DNA of 33,513 nucleotides from WQUF01 sp031549885 (GCA_031549885.1 JAVBPD010000145.1:1-33513), one strand, 5' to 3'; positions 16,931-25,026 are shown, counted from the stretch's first letter. A program made the numbers and translations. Notes: generated from the sequence alone by a model not told the origin.

Positions 16931-17517
16931 TTAATAACCCCTTTCAATTTTAAATAGCACTGTCCACATACTGCCTCATATTCAATATTATTTTCGCTAT
17001 CAATAACAACCTGATCTCCTTCAAATATATATTTATCATTAATTTTCCGTATGTTAAATATAGCCTTTTTACCACACATGCATATGTTTTTTAACTCTTC
17101 TATGCTATGCGCTATTAATAAAAGCCTCTCGCTGCCCTCAAAACCATTCATTAAAAAGTCTGTCCTTAAACCATAACAAATAACAGGAATATCCATAATT
17201 ATTGATATTTTAAATAAATCATCTACATTGTCCTTATTAAAGAATTGAACTTCATCAACTAATATACAATGCAGCTTACCATTATCCTTTATAAAATTTT
17301 CAACTCGGTTAAATATGTTTTCGCTATGTTCAATTAACATATCAACTTTTCTTTTTAGACCAAGCCTAGATACTACAGAATCACTTCCTTTTGTATCAAT
17401 TTTAGGCTTAATTATTATTACCTTCATGCCTCTTTCTTCATAGTTAAACGCTACTTGCAAAAGATTAGTTGATTTGCCGCAATTCATTGCACCGTATCTA
17501 AAATACAATTTACTCAT
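16927..17517 (-). CDS. tdk: Thymidine kinase (type II)
   Basis: 196 residues. Phosphorylates thymidine to dTMP in the pyrimidine salvage pathway. P-loop GAMNCGKST (9-17), the Walker B region VDEVQFF (87-93) with the presumed catalytic Glu 89, the lasso region near YGLRTDF, and four zinc cysteines (C146, C148, C184, C187). The first cysteine pair is CxC instead of the more usual CxxC, which may be a minor spacing variant. ATG start with AGGTGA. It has its own promoter (17558-17586), back-to-back with that of rpmE. Confidence 0.94.
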   Translation of the reverse strand: MSKLYFRYGAMNCGKSTNLLQVAFNYEERGMKVIIIKPKIDTKGSDSVVSRLGLKRKVDMLIEHSENIFNRVENFIKDNGKLHCILVDEVQFFNKDNVDDLFKISIIMDIPVICYGLRTDFLMNGFEGSERLLLIAHSIEELKNICMCGKKAIFNIRKINDKYIFEGDQVVIDSENNIEYEAVCGQCYLKLKGVIK

Positions 17518-17541
17518 TTAATTCACCTATTAATCCTATAC

Positions 17542-17551
17542 TAGATATCTA
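17542..17551. promoter_or_regulatory. Palindrome in the tdk leader, candidate operator
   Basis: TAGATATCTA is a perfect 10-bp palindrome starting a few bases downstream of the predicted tdk transcription start. It could be an operator; no known box is recognised. Confidence 0.3.
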
Positions 17552-17557
17552 TAGTCA

Positions 17558-17586
17558 ATTATATAGAATAATTAATTGACTTTCAA
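17558..17586 (-). promoter_or_regulatory. tdk promoter
   Basis: Minus strand: -35 TTGAAA (17581-17586), 17-base spacer, -10 TATAAT (17558-17563). The -35 shares base 17581 with the divergent rpmE -35. Confidence 0.65.
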
Positions 17587-17605
17587 TTAAAAGCCATGAT
17601 ATAAT
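17576..17605 (+). promoter_or_regulatory. rpmE promoter
   Basis: Plus strand: -35 TTGACT (17576-17581), 18-base spacer, -10 TATAAT (17600-17605). The -35 elements of rpmE and tdk touch, so the two polymerase-binding sites should be mutually exclusive. Confidence 0.7.
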
Positions 17606-17643
17606 TTTAACGTCAATCGCATTAGTATAAAGAGGTGAAAATC

Positions 17644-17847
17644 ATGAAAGAAGGCATACATCCAAATTACTATCATGATGCTGTAGTAAAGTGTGCATGT
17701 GGAAACTCTTTTACAACTGGATCAGTAAAAAAAGAGTTAAAAGTTGAAATATGCTCTAAATGCCACCCATTTTACACTGGTAAGCAGAAATTTATCGATT
17801 CCGGCGGTAGAGTTGATAAATTTAATAAGAGATTTGGACTTAAATAG
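17644..17847 (+). CDS. rpmE: 50S ribosomal protein bL31 (zinc form)
   Basis: 67 residues. MKEGIHPNYY and the C-terminal YTGKQKFIDSGGRVDKFNKRF are diagnostic for bL31. CxC (CACG) and CxxC (CSKC) supply the four cysteines of the zinc-binding (C+) type. The ATG at 17644 follows AGAGGTGA; a GTG at 17635 is part of that SD and can be excluded. Single gene with its own promoter and a strong terminator. Zinc-free bL31 paralogues replace this form under zinc limitation in many bacteria; none is in the window. Confidence 0.96.
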   Translation: MKEGIHPNYYHDAVVKCACGNSFTTGSVKKELKVEICSKCHPFYTGKQKFIDSGGRVDKFNKRFGLK

Positions 17848-17850
17848 TTT

Positions 17851-17877
17851 AAAGGCTTAGGTTATCCTAAGCCTTTT
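17851..17877. terminator. Bidirectional terminator between rpmE and the YesL gene
   Basis: Stem AAAGGCTTAGG (17851-17861) / CCTAAGCCTTT (17866-17876), 4-base loop, T-rich on both sides (TTTTT on plus; AAAC then T-poor on minus). The stop codon of the converging YesL-like gene (17867-17869) is inside the stem. Confidence 0.85.
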
Positions 17878-18562
17878 TAAGCGTTTTCTCGATTTCATTT
17901 AACACAGGTTTAAATATAACCATAACTGAATAACTAATCATGCTAAAAACAAATAAAATAAGCTGTGGTATATAAGAAATAATAATAAATGCAATTATAA
18001 ATATTACTATAGTTCCCATTGTCACATAAAACTTTTTAATCCCATAATAAAACGCACACTTAAGCAGATCTTTAAAATTAAAATAAAATCTTGACAAAAT
18101 AGGAAGTGCAACTATTAATAGAACATTTATAATTATTCCTATCGTTAAAATTACAGGTTTTATATATGTTCCAATTTCAAATTGAGAGTAAAATGACATG
18201 TTTACATATAATAAACAATTAACAGTCATTTGAACTGCCCATACTATAAAGCTTTGTTTAAAGTTCATCTTATAGTATTTAAAATAATCCTTTGTCACAT
18301 TTAAATCTTTTTCTCTTATTAATTTTCCCATGGTGCTATATGAGGCAGCAAGAGCAGGTCCCACTAGCAATGATAGCAAAAATAAAATTAGCCAAGTATC
18401 CTTAAAGGTTCCATATGGATCCTTTAGCATAAAGGTGAGTACAACATAAATAACAAATGGCAATGTACAAACAATAAAATACAAATTACAAAGCACAAAC
18501 CAGAATATATAATTTGTAATTAAATAAATAGGGCCTTCTCCAAATTCTCTCTTCTTTGCCAT
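17867..18562 (-). CDS. YesL family membrane protein (DUF624)
   Basis: 231 residues with about five to six membrane helices. The family pattern is clear: GPIYLITNYIFWFVLCNLYFIVCTLPF at the start, then GPALAASYSTMGKLIREKDLNVTKDYFKYYKMNFKQ (~68-103). DUF624/YesL proteins are usually found with sugar-transport operons; here it stands alone, so a sugar link is not supported. ATG start with AGGGGAGGG. A terminator precedes it (18585-18613) and another lies across its stop. Function unknown. Confidence 0.82.
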   Translation of the reverse strand: MAKKREFGEGPIYLITNYIFWFVLCNLYFIVCTLPFVIYVVLTFMLKDPYGTFKDTWLILFLLSLLVGPALAASYSTMGKLIREKDLNVTKDYFKYYKMNFKQSFIVWAVQMTVNCLLYVNMSFYSQFEIGTYIKPVILTIGIIINVLLIVALPILSRFYFNFKDLLKCAFYYGIKKFYVTMGTIVIFIIAFIIISYIPQLILFVFSMISYSVMVIFKPVLNEIEKTLKKA

Positions 18563-18584
18563 AAAGTCCCTCCCCTAAATTCAA

Positions 18585-18613
18585 GAAAAAAGTTACCCAA
18601 TCTATCGGATAAC
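18585..18613 (-). terminator. Rho-independent terminator after the NlpC/P60 gene
   Basis: Stem GTTATCC (minus strand, 18607-18613) / GGGTAAC (18592-18598) with one G-T pair, followed by TTTTTT (18585-18591 region). Confidence 0.75.
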
Positions 18614-18625
18614 CTCTTAGAAAAT

Positions 18626-19702
18626 CTATTTTACCCTTTTTGCTCCACTGTAATCACTATATACATGAATAGGTTCAACGCTTACGTTTCTACCAGTATA
18701 TGGGGCATCAACCATCATGCCTTCTCCAATATATATACCTACATGATGAGCTGGGTTGCCATAAAATACTAAATCGCCTCGTTGCAGATCTTGCTCGGAA
18801 ATTTCAGTACCAACAGTTTGTTGTACTTCAGAAGTCCTTGGAAGAATTAAACCAGAAGCATTTCTATAACAATACACTACAAGGCCAGAACAATCAAAAC
18901 CATCAGGAGTTGTACCACCCCAAACATATGGAGTTTTATTTACAAAAGATAATGCCAGAGAAACTGGGTCAGGGTCTTCTCCTCCTCTATTAGGCGAATA
19001 GTCAATATTATACCTACTAAGATCAATAACTAGCTCTGACTCAGTAATTAAATTAGAGCTAGCTTTCTTTTTACCCTCAAGTTCCTGAATGTTTTTTTCT
19101 TGTTGTGATTTGTATGTATTCATCTCATCAACTTTTATTTCATTTGCACTTTTTAAATTCTCTTGTTCTCTTAAAACATCTTTAAGTTCATTGACTTTAT
19201 CATTATAATTTTTTTCAGTGGTTTCGCAATTTTGCACTAATTGTTTATCTATGCTAATTGCCTTATTAATATAGCTAAGCTTTTGTATAAAATCTTCAAC
19301 ACCATGAGATGTAATTAAGCCTTCTACATAATTGTTGTTGCCAAATTTATATATTTCCTCTGCTCTATTTTTAAATAAATCTACAGCATTTACAGTTTCT
19401 TCATGAGCTTCAAATACCAATGCTTGTTTTTTGGTAATTTCACTGTTTAATTCTTCAATTTTACTTTTATTATCATTTATAGTAAGCGTCAAATTTGAAA
19501 TAGCATCATCTGTCTTCATTATTAAATCTGTGGCCGATTGAATATCTTTATCAAAATTTTCAATATCTGACTTAGCTTTATTTATATCATCTTCAGCTTG
19601 CTTAATTTTATTTGGGTCTGATGCACTAACCATTACAGGAGATATAATAAATGTAAGGGATAATAATGCGCAAATCATCAATTTAAATGATTTTTTGATC
19701 AT
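18626..19702 (-). CDS. Secreted NlpC/P60 peptidoglycan endopeptidase with coiled coil
   Basis: 358 residues from the ATG at 19702, which has a full AGGAGG; a start at 19732 lacks one. Signal peptide ~1-27 (MIKKSFKLMICALLSLTFI, cleavage near VSA-SD). A long coiled coil (~30-225) of the CwlO/PcsB type follows. The NlpC/P60 domain (~247-358) hydrolyses D-Glu-gamma-diaminopimelate bonds: nucleophile C271 in DGFDCSG, H320 in HHVGIYIG, and a third polar residue D332 where many relatives have His, Asn or Glu. The coiled coil suggests control by an FtsEX-like partner, as known for CwlO and PcsB. Monocistronic by its flanking terminator. Confidence 0.9.
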   Translation of the reverse strand: MIKKSFKLMICALLSLTFIISPVMVSASDPNKIKQAEDDINKAKSDIENFDKDIQSATDLIMKTDDAISNLTLTINDNKSKIEELNSEITKKQALVFEAHEETVNAVDLFKNRAEEIYKFGNNNYVEGLITSHGVEDFIQKLSYINKAISIDKQLVQNCETTEKNYNDKVNELKDVLREQENLKSANEIKVDEMNTYKSQQEKNIQELEGKKKASSNLITESELVIDLSRYNIDYSPNRGGEDPDPVSLALSFVNKTPYVWGGTTPDGFDCSGLVVYCYRNASGLILPRTSEVQQTVGTEISEQDLQRGDLVFYGNPAHHVGIYIGEGMMVDAPYTGRNVSVEPIHVYSDYSGAKRVK

Positions 19703-19879
19703 AATTGTCCTCCTAGACTTCAGTTCTAACAAATATATTTTAAATAAATTATTAAATTTTATTAATTTCTACTTTTTTAATTATATAATAAAAAAAAATT
19801 ATTGTCCATATATGAAAATTTATATTTTTCTATGTTTAGTATTAGTATTTTTAAAAAAAATTAAACATTTTTGGCAGAA

Positions 19880-19919
19880 ATTTTACAAAAAAATAATGGA
19901 GAAATTATCTCCATTATTT
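19880..19919 (-). terminator. Rho-independent terminator after the unknown secreted-protein gene
   Basis: Perfect 12-bp stem AAATAATGGAGA (19891-19902) / TCTCCATTATTT (19908-19919), 5-base loop, followed on the minus strand by TTTTTGTAAAA. Confidence 0.8.
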
Positions 19920-19923
19920 TAAA

Positions 19924-20481
19924 TTATGCAAGAACCGTTAAAGCTTTATTTCCCTTAAAAATTATATCATCTAACAAGTTAATTAATTTTTCGTGTATTT
20001 TGTTTATCTTGTAAAAGTTACCATAAACCTTACTGTAATTTATCTCATTTTTAAACAATTCTTTTTTAACATCAGAAATCTCATTACAAAAACTTATCTT
20101 ATTCATATTTAGTTCAATATTTTCTTTGTTATCTACATAAGTATTTATGTAATTTCGATAACTATCCATCTGTTCAGTTGTAAGGGACTCTTTAGATTTT
20201 GCTTTTAGTCCCATAGCAGTTTTAACTTTTTCAAATAATTTTTTCTGTATATTAAATAGCGATTTCAATCTAAACATATTATAATCAATTTTTCCAATTA
20301 ACGAAGTTATCTTGTAATTTAAATCTTTCTCCAATTCATCTTTTCTCTTCTTTACAGCAGAAACAATATATTTGTTTTTCACAAGTTCATTTAATGTAAT
20401 CATACTCAAGCTGTCATTGCAATGTTGTGGAGTACTTGACAAGTAAATGCATAATAGCAAACTTCCCATTGCCTTTCTCAT
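19924..20481 (-). CDS. Unknown helical, probably secreted protein
   Basis: ~185 residues from the ATG at 20481. AAAGGA lies 11 bases upstream of it, whereas an ATG at 20493 overlaps the SD. The N-terminus MRKAMGSLLLCIYLSS looks like a short signal sequence; a Cys at ~17 (PQHC) is not a good lipobox. The rest is charged and strongly helical (KKRKDELEKDLNYKITSL; DYNMFRLKSLFNIQKKLFEKVKTAM), suggesting a helical bundle or coiled coil. I recognise no family. It lies between an NlpC/P60 hydrolase and a polysaccharide deacetylase, so an envelope role is possible. Its own terminator follows. Confidence 0.6.
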   Translation of the reverse strand: MRKAMGSLLLCIYLSSTPQHCNDSLSMITLNELVKNKYIVSAVKKRKDELEKDLNYKITSLIGKIDYNMFRLKSLFNIQKKLFEKVKTAMGLKAKSKESLTTEQMDSYRNYINTYVDNKENIELNMNKISFCNEISDVKKELFKNEINYSKVYGNFYKINKIHEKLINLLDDIIFKGNKALTVLA

Positions 20482-20726
20482 AAAGAAACTCATCCTTTCA
20501 AATATAAATAAGTTAGATTTTCTTATAAGTATATATTCATATTGTGAAATTTTGGTGAAAATAAAGTGAATTTTAATAAAACTTTTATTTTTTTCTATAA
20601 GTAAAATATATTTTCTTGGAGGAAATAATACTTAATTTATACTTATAATTTTAGGGTAACACATTAATACTTCAATGGCAAATTTCATAAAACAGGAAAA
20701 AACACACTTAAATTTTAAAAAAAATG

Positions 20727-21449
20727 CTAATCTTGCTCAGATGCTATCTTTTCAAAGGAATACCCGTTATTTAAAAAGTATTCAATAACTTCTGGTAAAA
20801 CACTAACAGTATTTTTCTTAGAAACAGAATCGTGCATTAAAAGCACAATTCTAGTTTTATTTTTACTTTGTTCAATTATTTTATTCATTATAAAGTTTTT
20901 ACTAGGATTTCTTTCAATGCTATCTTTAGAGTCTACATTCCAATCTATCGCTTTTAAATTGCATTCTCTTAATTTTTCAACATAAAGCTTTTTATTAATA
21001 TATTTCTTTGATGTGCTTCCATAAGGAAATCTTATTAAATTTACGTTTAAATCCACCTTTAATGTTTCATTTATTAACTCCTTATTTTTTTCTAAATCTT
21101 TTATAAAATTTTCAGGTGTACATTGATTCACATTTGTAAGATGGGAATAAGTATGGTTTCCAATTGAATGGCCTTCTTTGTACATTCTTATTAGTATATC
21201 TGGATTCTTTTCAATTTCAACTCCTAAAACAAAGAAAGTTGCTTTAATTTTGTAATCTTTTAATATATCTAATATTGCACTAGTATTTTTACTAGGACCA
21301 TCATCAAAAGTTAAAAATACTATCTTATTGTTATCATTTGCATAAACGTCTTGTACTCTATATCCATCTATTGCCTTAACTGAGATGTTTATTAAAATCA
21401 AAAAAATTAGCAATATATTAATTGTTTTTTTTATTTTAAAAATTTTCAT
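20727..21449 (-). CDS. Secreted polysaccharide deacetylase (NodB domain)
   Basis: 240 residues with an N-terminal hydrophobic signal or anchor (~8-26), so it acts outside the membrane. The NodB homology motifs are complete: MT1 TFDDGPS (~47-53), MT2 HSIGNHTYSH (with the two metal His), MT3 RFPYGSTSKKY, MT4 DWNVDSKD and MT5 VLLMHDS. This metal-dependent family removes N-acetyl groups from peptidoglycan or other N-acetylglucosamine polymers; the PdaA-like arrangement (DWNVDSxD) is typical of spore or vegetative peptidoglycan deacetylases in Firmicutes. ATG start with AAGGAG. It diverges from the BFD-type gene. Confidence 0.88.
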   Translation of the reverse strand: MKIFKIKKTINILLIFLILINISVKAIDGYRVQDVYANDNNKIVFLTFDDGPSKNTSAILDILKDYKIKATFFVLGVEIEKNPDILIRMYKEGHSIGNHTYSHLTNVNQCTPENFIKDLEKNKELINETLKVDLNVNLIRFPYGSTSKKYINKKLYVEKLRECNLKAIDWNVDSKDSIERNPSKNFIMNKIIEQSKNKTRIVLLMHDSVSKKNTVSVLPEVIEYFLNNGYSFEKIASEQD

Positions 21450-21499
21450 ACTAAAAACTCCTTATAGTAATGTTTTTACAGATAATTATTATTGCCTAA

Positions 21500-21528
21500 T
21501 TGAAATAAATATATTACTTATGTATAAT
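21500..21528 (+). promoter_or_regulatory. Promoter of the BFD-type gene
   Basis: -35 TTGAAA (21500-21505), 17-base spacer, -10 TATAAT (21523-21528). Expected start near 21535, giving a short leader before the ATG at 21554. Confidence 0.7.
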
Positions 21529-21553
21529 TGTAGAAAAGATAAAGGAGCACTTT

Positions 21554-21778
21554 ATGACAGAAATATCAAATGAAATTATGGATAAATTGACAAAAGTTTG
21601 TCTGTGCAAAGGAATTTCAAGAGCAACAATAAAAAAAGCAATATTAAATGGAGCAGACACTTTAGAAAAAGTTTGGCTTGAGACAAATTCAGGAAACAGT
21701 GGATGCAGCGGAAGAAGATGCGGTCCTAAAATAGAAGAACTCATAAAATATATGAAAGAGAAAGAAGAAAATATGTAG
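21554..21778 (+). CDS. BFD-like [2Fe-2S]-binding protein
   Basis: 74 residues. Four cysteines in the BFD pattern: CLC (C16, C18) and CSGRRC (C51, C56), followed by GPKIEELI. This fold binds a [2Fe-2S] cluster and occurs as bacterioferritin-associated ferredoxin or as domains of nitrite reductase and NifU-type proteins. The internal helix (GISRATIKKAILNGADTLEKV) matches the helix-turn-helix of the BFD fold. ATG with AAAGGAG upstream and a consensus promoter; single gene. No bacterioferritin gene is nearby, so its partner is unknown; iron or electron handling is inferred from the family. Confidence 0.85.
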   Translation: MTEISNEIMDKLTKVCLCKGISRATIKKAILNGADTLEKVWLETNSGNSGCSGRRCGPKIEELIKYMKEKEENM

Positions 21779-21785
21779 TTAAAAA

Positions 21786-21808
21786 TTCCCACCTGTAAAC
21801 GGTGGGAA
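21786..21808. terminator. Terminator between the BFD-type gene and the 21829 gene
   Basis: Stem TTCCCACC (21786-21793) / GGTGGGAA (21801-21808), loop of 7. The T-tract (TTTTT) lies on the minus-strand side, so it mainly serves the gene ending at 21829; it may also block the converging transcript. Confidence 0.75.
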
Positions 21809-21828
21809 AATTCATAAAAAAGTTTTGT

Positions 21829-22428
21829 TTAATTTAGCAAATAATTTATTACTTTTTCAGCTTTATCTTTATTTTTTCCATTTGAAACAATTGAAATATA
21901 TAAATCTTTATCAAAAAACTCAATATTTTTTAATCTTTTTAAATCAGAAACCAAGAGGGCAATTTTATTTTTATCATTATCTTCTAATGACTTAACAGAA
22001 TCAATTTTATACTCGTTTAAAGGAACAAAGGTATATGTACTTTTACCTTCCTCATCTATAGAATAATTTTTTATAATTTCTTCATTGGCCATTAAAATAT
22101 CAACATCTTGTGCTGAAACCCAAACTGCAAGTGCCTGAAAAGACATCATAGAAGCTTGAGAGTTTTGATCACTTACATCAAAAGGCAAAAAAGAAATCTT
22201 CACTTCCTTTTTATTTTTATCGCTAACTATTAAATCATCCAAATCTTGTTTAATATTTAAATCAGCAAAGGGATTATTAATAGAAAATAAAACTATATTA
22301 AAATCTGATTGTTTATTACCGCTTGCCGTAAAATAATAATAAGATGCTAATAAAACTATTATTAATCCTATTATGGTATGATACTTATAATAATATAAGT
22401 AATTATCCAATTTCTTTTTAAAACTCAT
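21829..22428 (-). CDS. Membrane-anchored protein of unknown function
   Basis: 199 residues. A basic N-terminus (MSFKKKLDNYLYYYKYH) is followed by one membrane helix (~18-36, TIIGLIIVLLASYYYFTAS), placing residues ~37-199 outside. The outer part has alternating strands and helices (FNIVLFSINNP; QDVDILMANEEIIKNY; DLYISIVSNGKNKDKAEKVINYLLN), loosely like a substrate-binding or periplasmic-type fold, but I cannot name a family. ATG with AGAGGTAG. It diverges from the small membrane protein at 22605. Confidence 0.65.
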   Translation of the reverse strand: MSFKKKLDNYLYYYKYHTIIGLIIVLLASYYYFTASGNKQSDFNIVLFSINNPFADLNIKQDLDDLIVSDKNKKEVKISFLPFDVSDQNSQASMMSFQALAVWVSAQDVDILMANEEIIKNYSIDEEGKSTYTFVPLNEYKIDSVKSLEDNDKNKIALLVSDLKRLKNIEFFDKDLYISIVSNGKNKDKAEKVINYLLN

Positions 22429-22540
22429 TATACTACCTCTTAAAAATCATTCTTCTTTAATTTTAACTCAAAGTTTAAAATATACAATATAATATTAATT
22501 AGGCATAAAAAATAATTACCAGTCAATAATAAATAATACA

Positions 22541-22569
22541 TTGAATATATGAAATCTTAATGATATTAT
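22541..22569 (+). promoter_or_regulatory. Promoter of the 22605 gene
   Basis: -35 TTGAAT (22541-22546), 17-base spacer, -10 TATTAT (22564-22569). Confidence 0.45.
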
Positions 22570-22604
22570 ATATAATATAAATAAATATGGAGGAAGTATT
22601 TATT

Positions 22605-22769
22605 ATGAGAAAACTTGTTAAAAATGCTTTTTTATCATTATTTACCATAGGAAGTTGTGTAGCTACTTATTTGGCATTTGAAAAAATATACAATAAAAAA
22701 GAAAATAAATCTAATGAAAAATCAGAAAATGAAATAGATGTAATTGATGAAATAAATCCATTAAAATAG
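22605..22769 (+). CDS. Small single-pass membrane protein
   Basis: 54 residues from the ATG at 22605, with GGAGGA 10 bases upstream. An ATG at 22587 overlaps the SD and is unlikely. One hydrophobic helix (~6-27, NAFLSLFTIGSCVATYLAFEKIY), then a highly charged tail (KKENKSNEKSENEIDVIDEI). The form resembles short membrane-tethered proteins of unknown role. It has its own promoter and a terminator (22775-22803), so it is probably monocistronic. Confidence 0.65.
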   Translation: MRKLVKNAFLSLFTIGSCVATYLAFEKIYNKKENKSNEKSENEIDVIDEINPLK

Positions 22770-22774
22770 ATATC

Positions 22775-22803
22775 TTGCTTATTTACATAAGCAATGTTTT
22801 TTT
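22775..22803 (+). terminator. Rho-independent terminator of the 22605 gene
   Basis: Stem TTGCTTA (22775-22781) / TAAGCAA (22788-22794), 6-base loop, followed by TGTTTTTTT. Confidence 0.8.
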
Positions 22804-22815
22804 AATTTATATTTA

Positions 22816-22824
22816 TGCTATGAT
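22816..22824 (+). promoter_or_regulatory. Extended -10 promoter of the metG leader
   Basis: TGC-TATGAT (TGn extended -10 at 22816-22824). The -35 position falls in the T-run of the preceding terminator and is poor, as is usual for extended -10 promoters. Confidence 0.5.
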
Positions 22825-22829
22825 AGAAA

Positions 22830-23073
22830 GAGTACTGTATGAAGGCAATTAAAGAGAGTGAAACTAGGTGAAAGTTCACATTGTTAAAATACACGAACAT
22901 GGTTCTGGAGCATTCTTGCTGAAATAATTTAAGCAAGAACTTAAAAGCACAAGTTATAGTGCAAAGTGATGTCAGTCACTTATTTTGAGTCTTTTTTCGT
23001 GAGGAAAAAGAGAATTAGAGTGGTAACGCGTTAATATCGCCTCTATGTATTTTAATACATAGAGGTTTTTTTA
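22830..23073 (+). ncRNA. T-box leader, methionine specific
   Basis: tRNA-sensing riboswitch in front of metG. The stem I specifier region GAACATGG gives the Met codon ATG at 22899-22901. The T-box core AGAGTGGTAACGCG (23017-23030) contains TGGT, able to pair with the ACCA end of uncharged tRNA. The terminator is a perfect 11-bp stem CCTCTATGTAT (23040-23050) / ATACATAGAGG (23055-23065) plus seven T residues. In the antiterminator AGAG near 23017 competes for CCTCT. Uncharged tRNA-Met should therefore switch on metG. Confidence 0.93.
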
Positions 23074-23084
23074 AGGAGGAAAAT

Positions 23085-25019
23085 ATGAAAAACACATTTT
23101 ATATTACAACACCAATATACTATCCTTCAAACAAACTTCATATAGGAAATACCTACACAACTGTAGTATGTGATGCAATTGCTAGATTTAAAAGGTTAAC
23201 TGGATATGATGTAATGTTTTTAACAGGAACAGATGAACATGGTCAAAAGCTTCAAAGAATTGCAGAAGAAAAAAACTTAGCTCCAAAAGTCTATATCGAT
23301 GGAATAGTTGATGAAATCAAAAATCTATGGGAAGAATTAGATATTAAGTACGATAAATTCATAAGAACCACTGATGATTATCACAAAGCTTGCGTTCAAA
23401 AAATATTTCAAAAGCTTTATGATCAAGGCGATATATATTTAGATTCATATGAAGGTTGGTACTGTACACCAGATGAAGCATTTTGGACTGAAGTTCAATT
23501 AAAAGATGGAAAATGCCCAGATTGCGGAAGACCTGTTGAAAAAGCAAAAGAAGAGGCATACTTCTTTAGAATGAGCAAATATGCTGATAGGTTGATTAAA
23601 TATATAGAAGATAATAAAGACTTTATAAAACCTGAATCAAGAAAAAATGAAATGTTAAATAACTTCTTAAAGCCAGGGCTTCAAGATCTATGTGTTTCAA
23701 GGACAACTTTTGATTGGGGAGTTAAAGTTCCATTTAATGACAAGCATGTTATTTACGTTTGGATAGATGCACTTGCAAATTATATAACTGCTTTAGGATA
23801 TGGAAGTAATGATTTAAGTTTATTCAACAAATATTGGCCAGCTGACATTCATGTAATAGGAAAAGATATACTTAGATTCCATACAATATATTGGCCTATA
23901 CTTTTATTTGCACTAGGGCTTCCACTTCCAAAGCAAATATTTGGCCATGGATGGCTATTATTTAACGAAGATAAAATGTCAAAATCCAAAGGCAATGTGG
24001 TAGATCCTCTTGTTTTGAAAAAGCATTTTGGAAAGGATGCTATTAGGTATTATCTATTAAAGGAAATTCCTTTTGGTCAAGATGGCAACTTCACAAATGA
24101 AACATTTATAAATAAAATAAATTCAGATCTTGCAAATGATCTTGGAAATTTAGTTTCAAGAACGTCTGCAATGATTTTTAAATATTTTAACGGAATTATA
24201 CCAAACCCTTCTTGCATGGAAGAAATTGATGATTCATTAATTAATCTTGCGCTAGAAACTCCAAAAAAGGTCAATGAATATATGGACAAATTAAGAGTAC
24301 CTGAAGCATTAGAAGCTATTTGGAATTTGATAAGAAGAGCAAATAAATATATCGATGAAACAACTCCATGGGTACTTGCAAAAAATGAAGATAAAAAGGA
24401 AAGGCTTGGAAGTGTTCTTTATAATTTATCGGAAGCTTTAAGATTTGTATCAATTTTATTAAGCTCATTTTTACCTGAAACCTCTTATAAAATCAATAAC
24501 GAATTTAATATTGACAAATTAGATTTTGACTCCCTTAATGAATTTAATGGAACAAAACCAAATGTAAAAATAAATAAAGGTGAAATCCTATTTCCTAGAA
24601 TTGATGTAAAAGAGAAGCTTAAAGAATTAGAAGAGGAAAAACCTAAACAAGATGAGCCTAAAGAAGAAAAGGCTATGACTCCATTAAAAGAAGAAATCAC
24701 AATAGAATACTTTGAAAAAATTGATTTAAGAATTGCTAAGGTTAAGGCCTGCGAACCTGTTAAAGGTGCTAAAAAGCTTTTAAAATTAAAAGTAGACTTA
24801 GCTGGAGAAGAAAGGCAAGTTATATCTGGCATTTCACAATTTTATAAACCAGAAGATCTCATTGGAAAACAAATTGTACTCGTAGCAAATTTAAAACCTG
24901 TTACCCTTAGAGGTGAATTATCACAAGGCATGATACTTGCAGCATCAAGTGATGATGATTCAAAATTGTTTGTAGCTACTATTGAAGGTGAACTTCCTAC
25001 TGGCAGCACAATGAGATAA
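23085..25019 (+). CDS. metG: Methionyl-tRNA synthetase
   Basis: 644 residues. Class I synthetase that charges tRNA-Met. HIGN (19-22) and KMSKS (297-301) are the ATP-binding signatures; a C-terminal tRNA-binding OB domain (~540-644, MTPLKEEITIEYFEKIDLRI onward) makes it the long dimeric type. The zinc-knuckle positions are C127, D130, C144 and C147, so the second ligand is Asp instead of the common Cys. An acidic/basic linker (~500-535) joins the anticodon-binding domain to the OB domain. AAGGAGG precedes the ATG. Regulated by the T-box leader upstream; rlmA-like gene follows 7 bases later. Confidence 0.96.
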   Translation: MKNTFYITTPIYYPSNKLHIGNTYTTVVCDAIARFKRLTGYDVMFLTGTDEHGQKLQRIAEEKNLAPKVYIDGIVDEIKNLWEELDIKYDKFIRTTDDYHKACVQKIFQKLYDQGDIYLDSYEGWYCTPDEAFWTEVQLKDGKCPDCGRPVEKAKEEAYFFRMSKYADRLIKYIEDNKDFIKPESRKNEMLNNFLKPGLQDLCVSRTTFDWGVKVPFNDKHVIYVWIDALANYITALGYGSNDLSLFNKYWPADIHVIGKDILRFHTIYWPILLFALGLPLPKQIFGHGWLLFNEDKMSKSKGNVVDPLVLKKHFGKDAIRYYLLKEIPFGQDGNFTNETFINKINSDLANDLGNLVSRTSAMIFKYFNGIIPNPSCMEEIDDSLINLALETPKKVNEYMDKLRVPEALEAIWNLIRRANKYIDETTPWVLAKNEDKKERLGSVLYNLSEALRFVSILLSSFLPETSYKINNEFNIDKLDFDSLNEFNGTKPNVKINKGEILFPRIDVKEKLKELEEEKPKQDEPKEEKAMTPLKEEITIEYFEKIDLRIAKVKACEPVKGAKKLLKLKVDLAGEERQVISGISQFYKPEDLIGKQIVLVANLKPVTLRGELSQGMILAASSDDDSKLFVATIEGELPTGSTMR

Positions 25020-25026
25020 ATCCCAT

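Noticed and set aside
17635..17643. GTG at 17635 as rpmE start, and likewise starts at 2830, 22587, 26902, 31548 and 31952
   Set aside because: Most of these codons lie within or overlap the SD of the next in-frame start, and the 31548 codon lies upstream of the predicted citC promoter; the later starts give normal family N-termini.
20494..20726. GGAGGAAATAATAC near 20620 on plus as the start of a small gene
   Set aside because: A stop follows within a few codons and no start codon is placed after the SD; the 230-base gap shows nothing else I can support.
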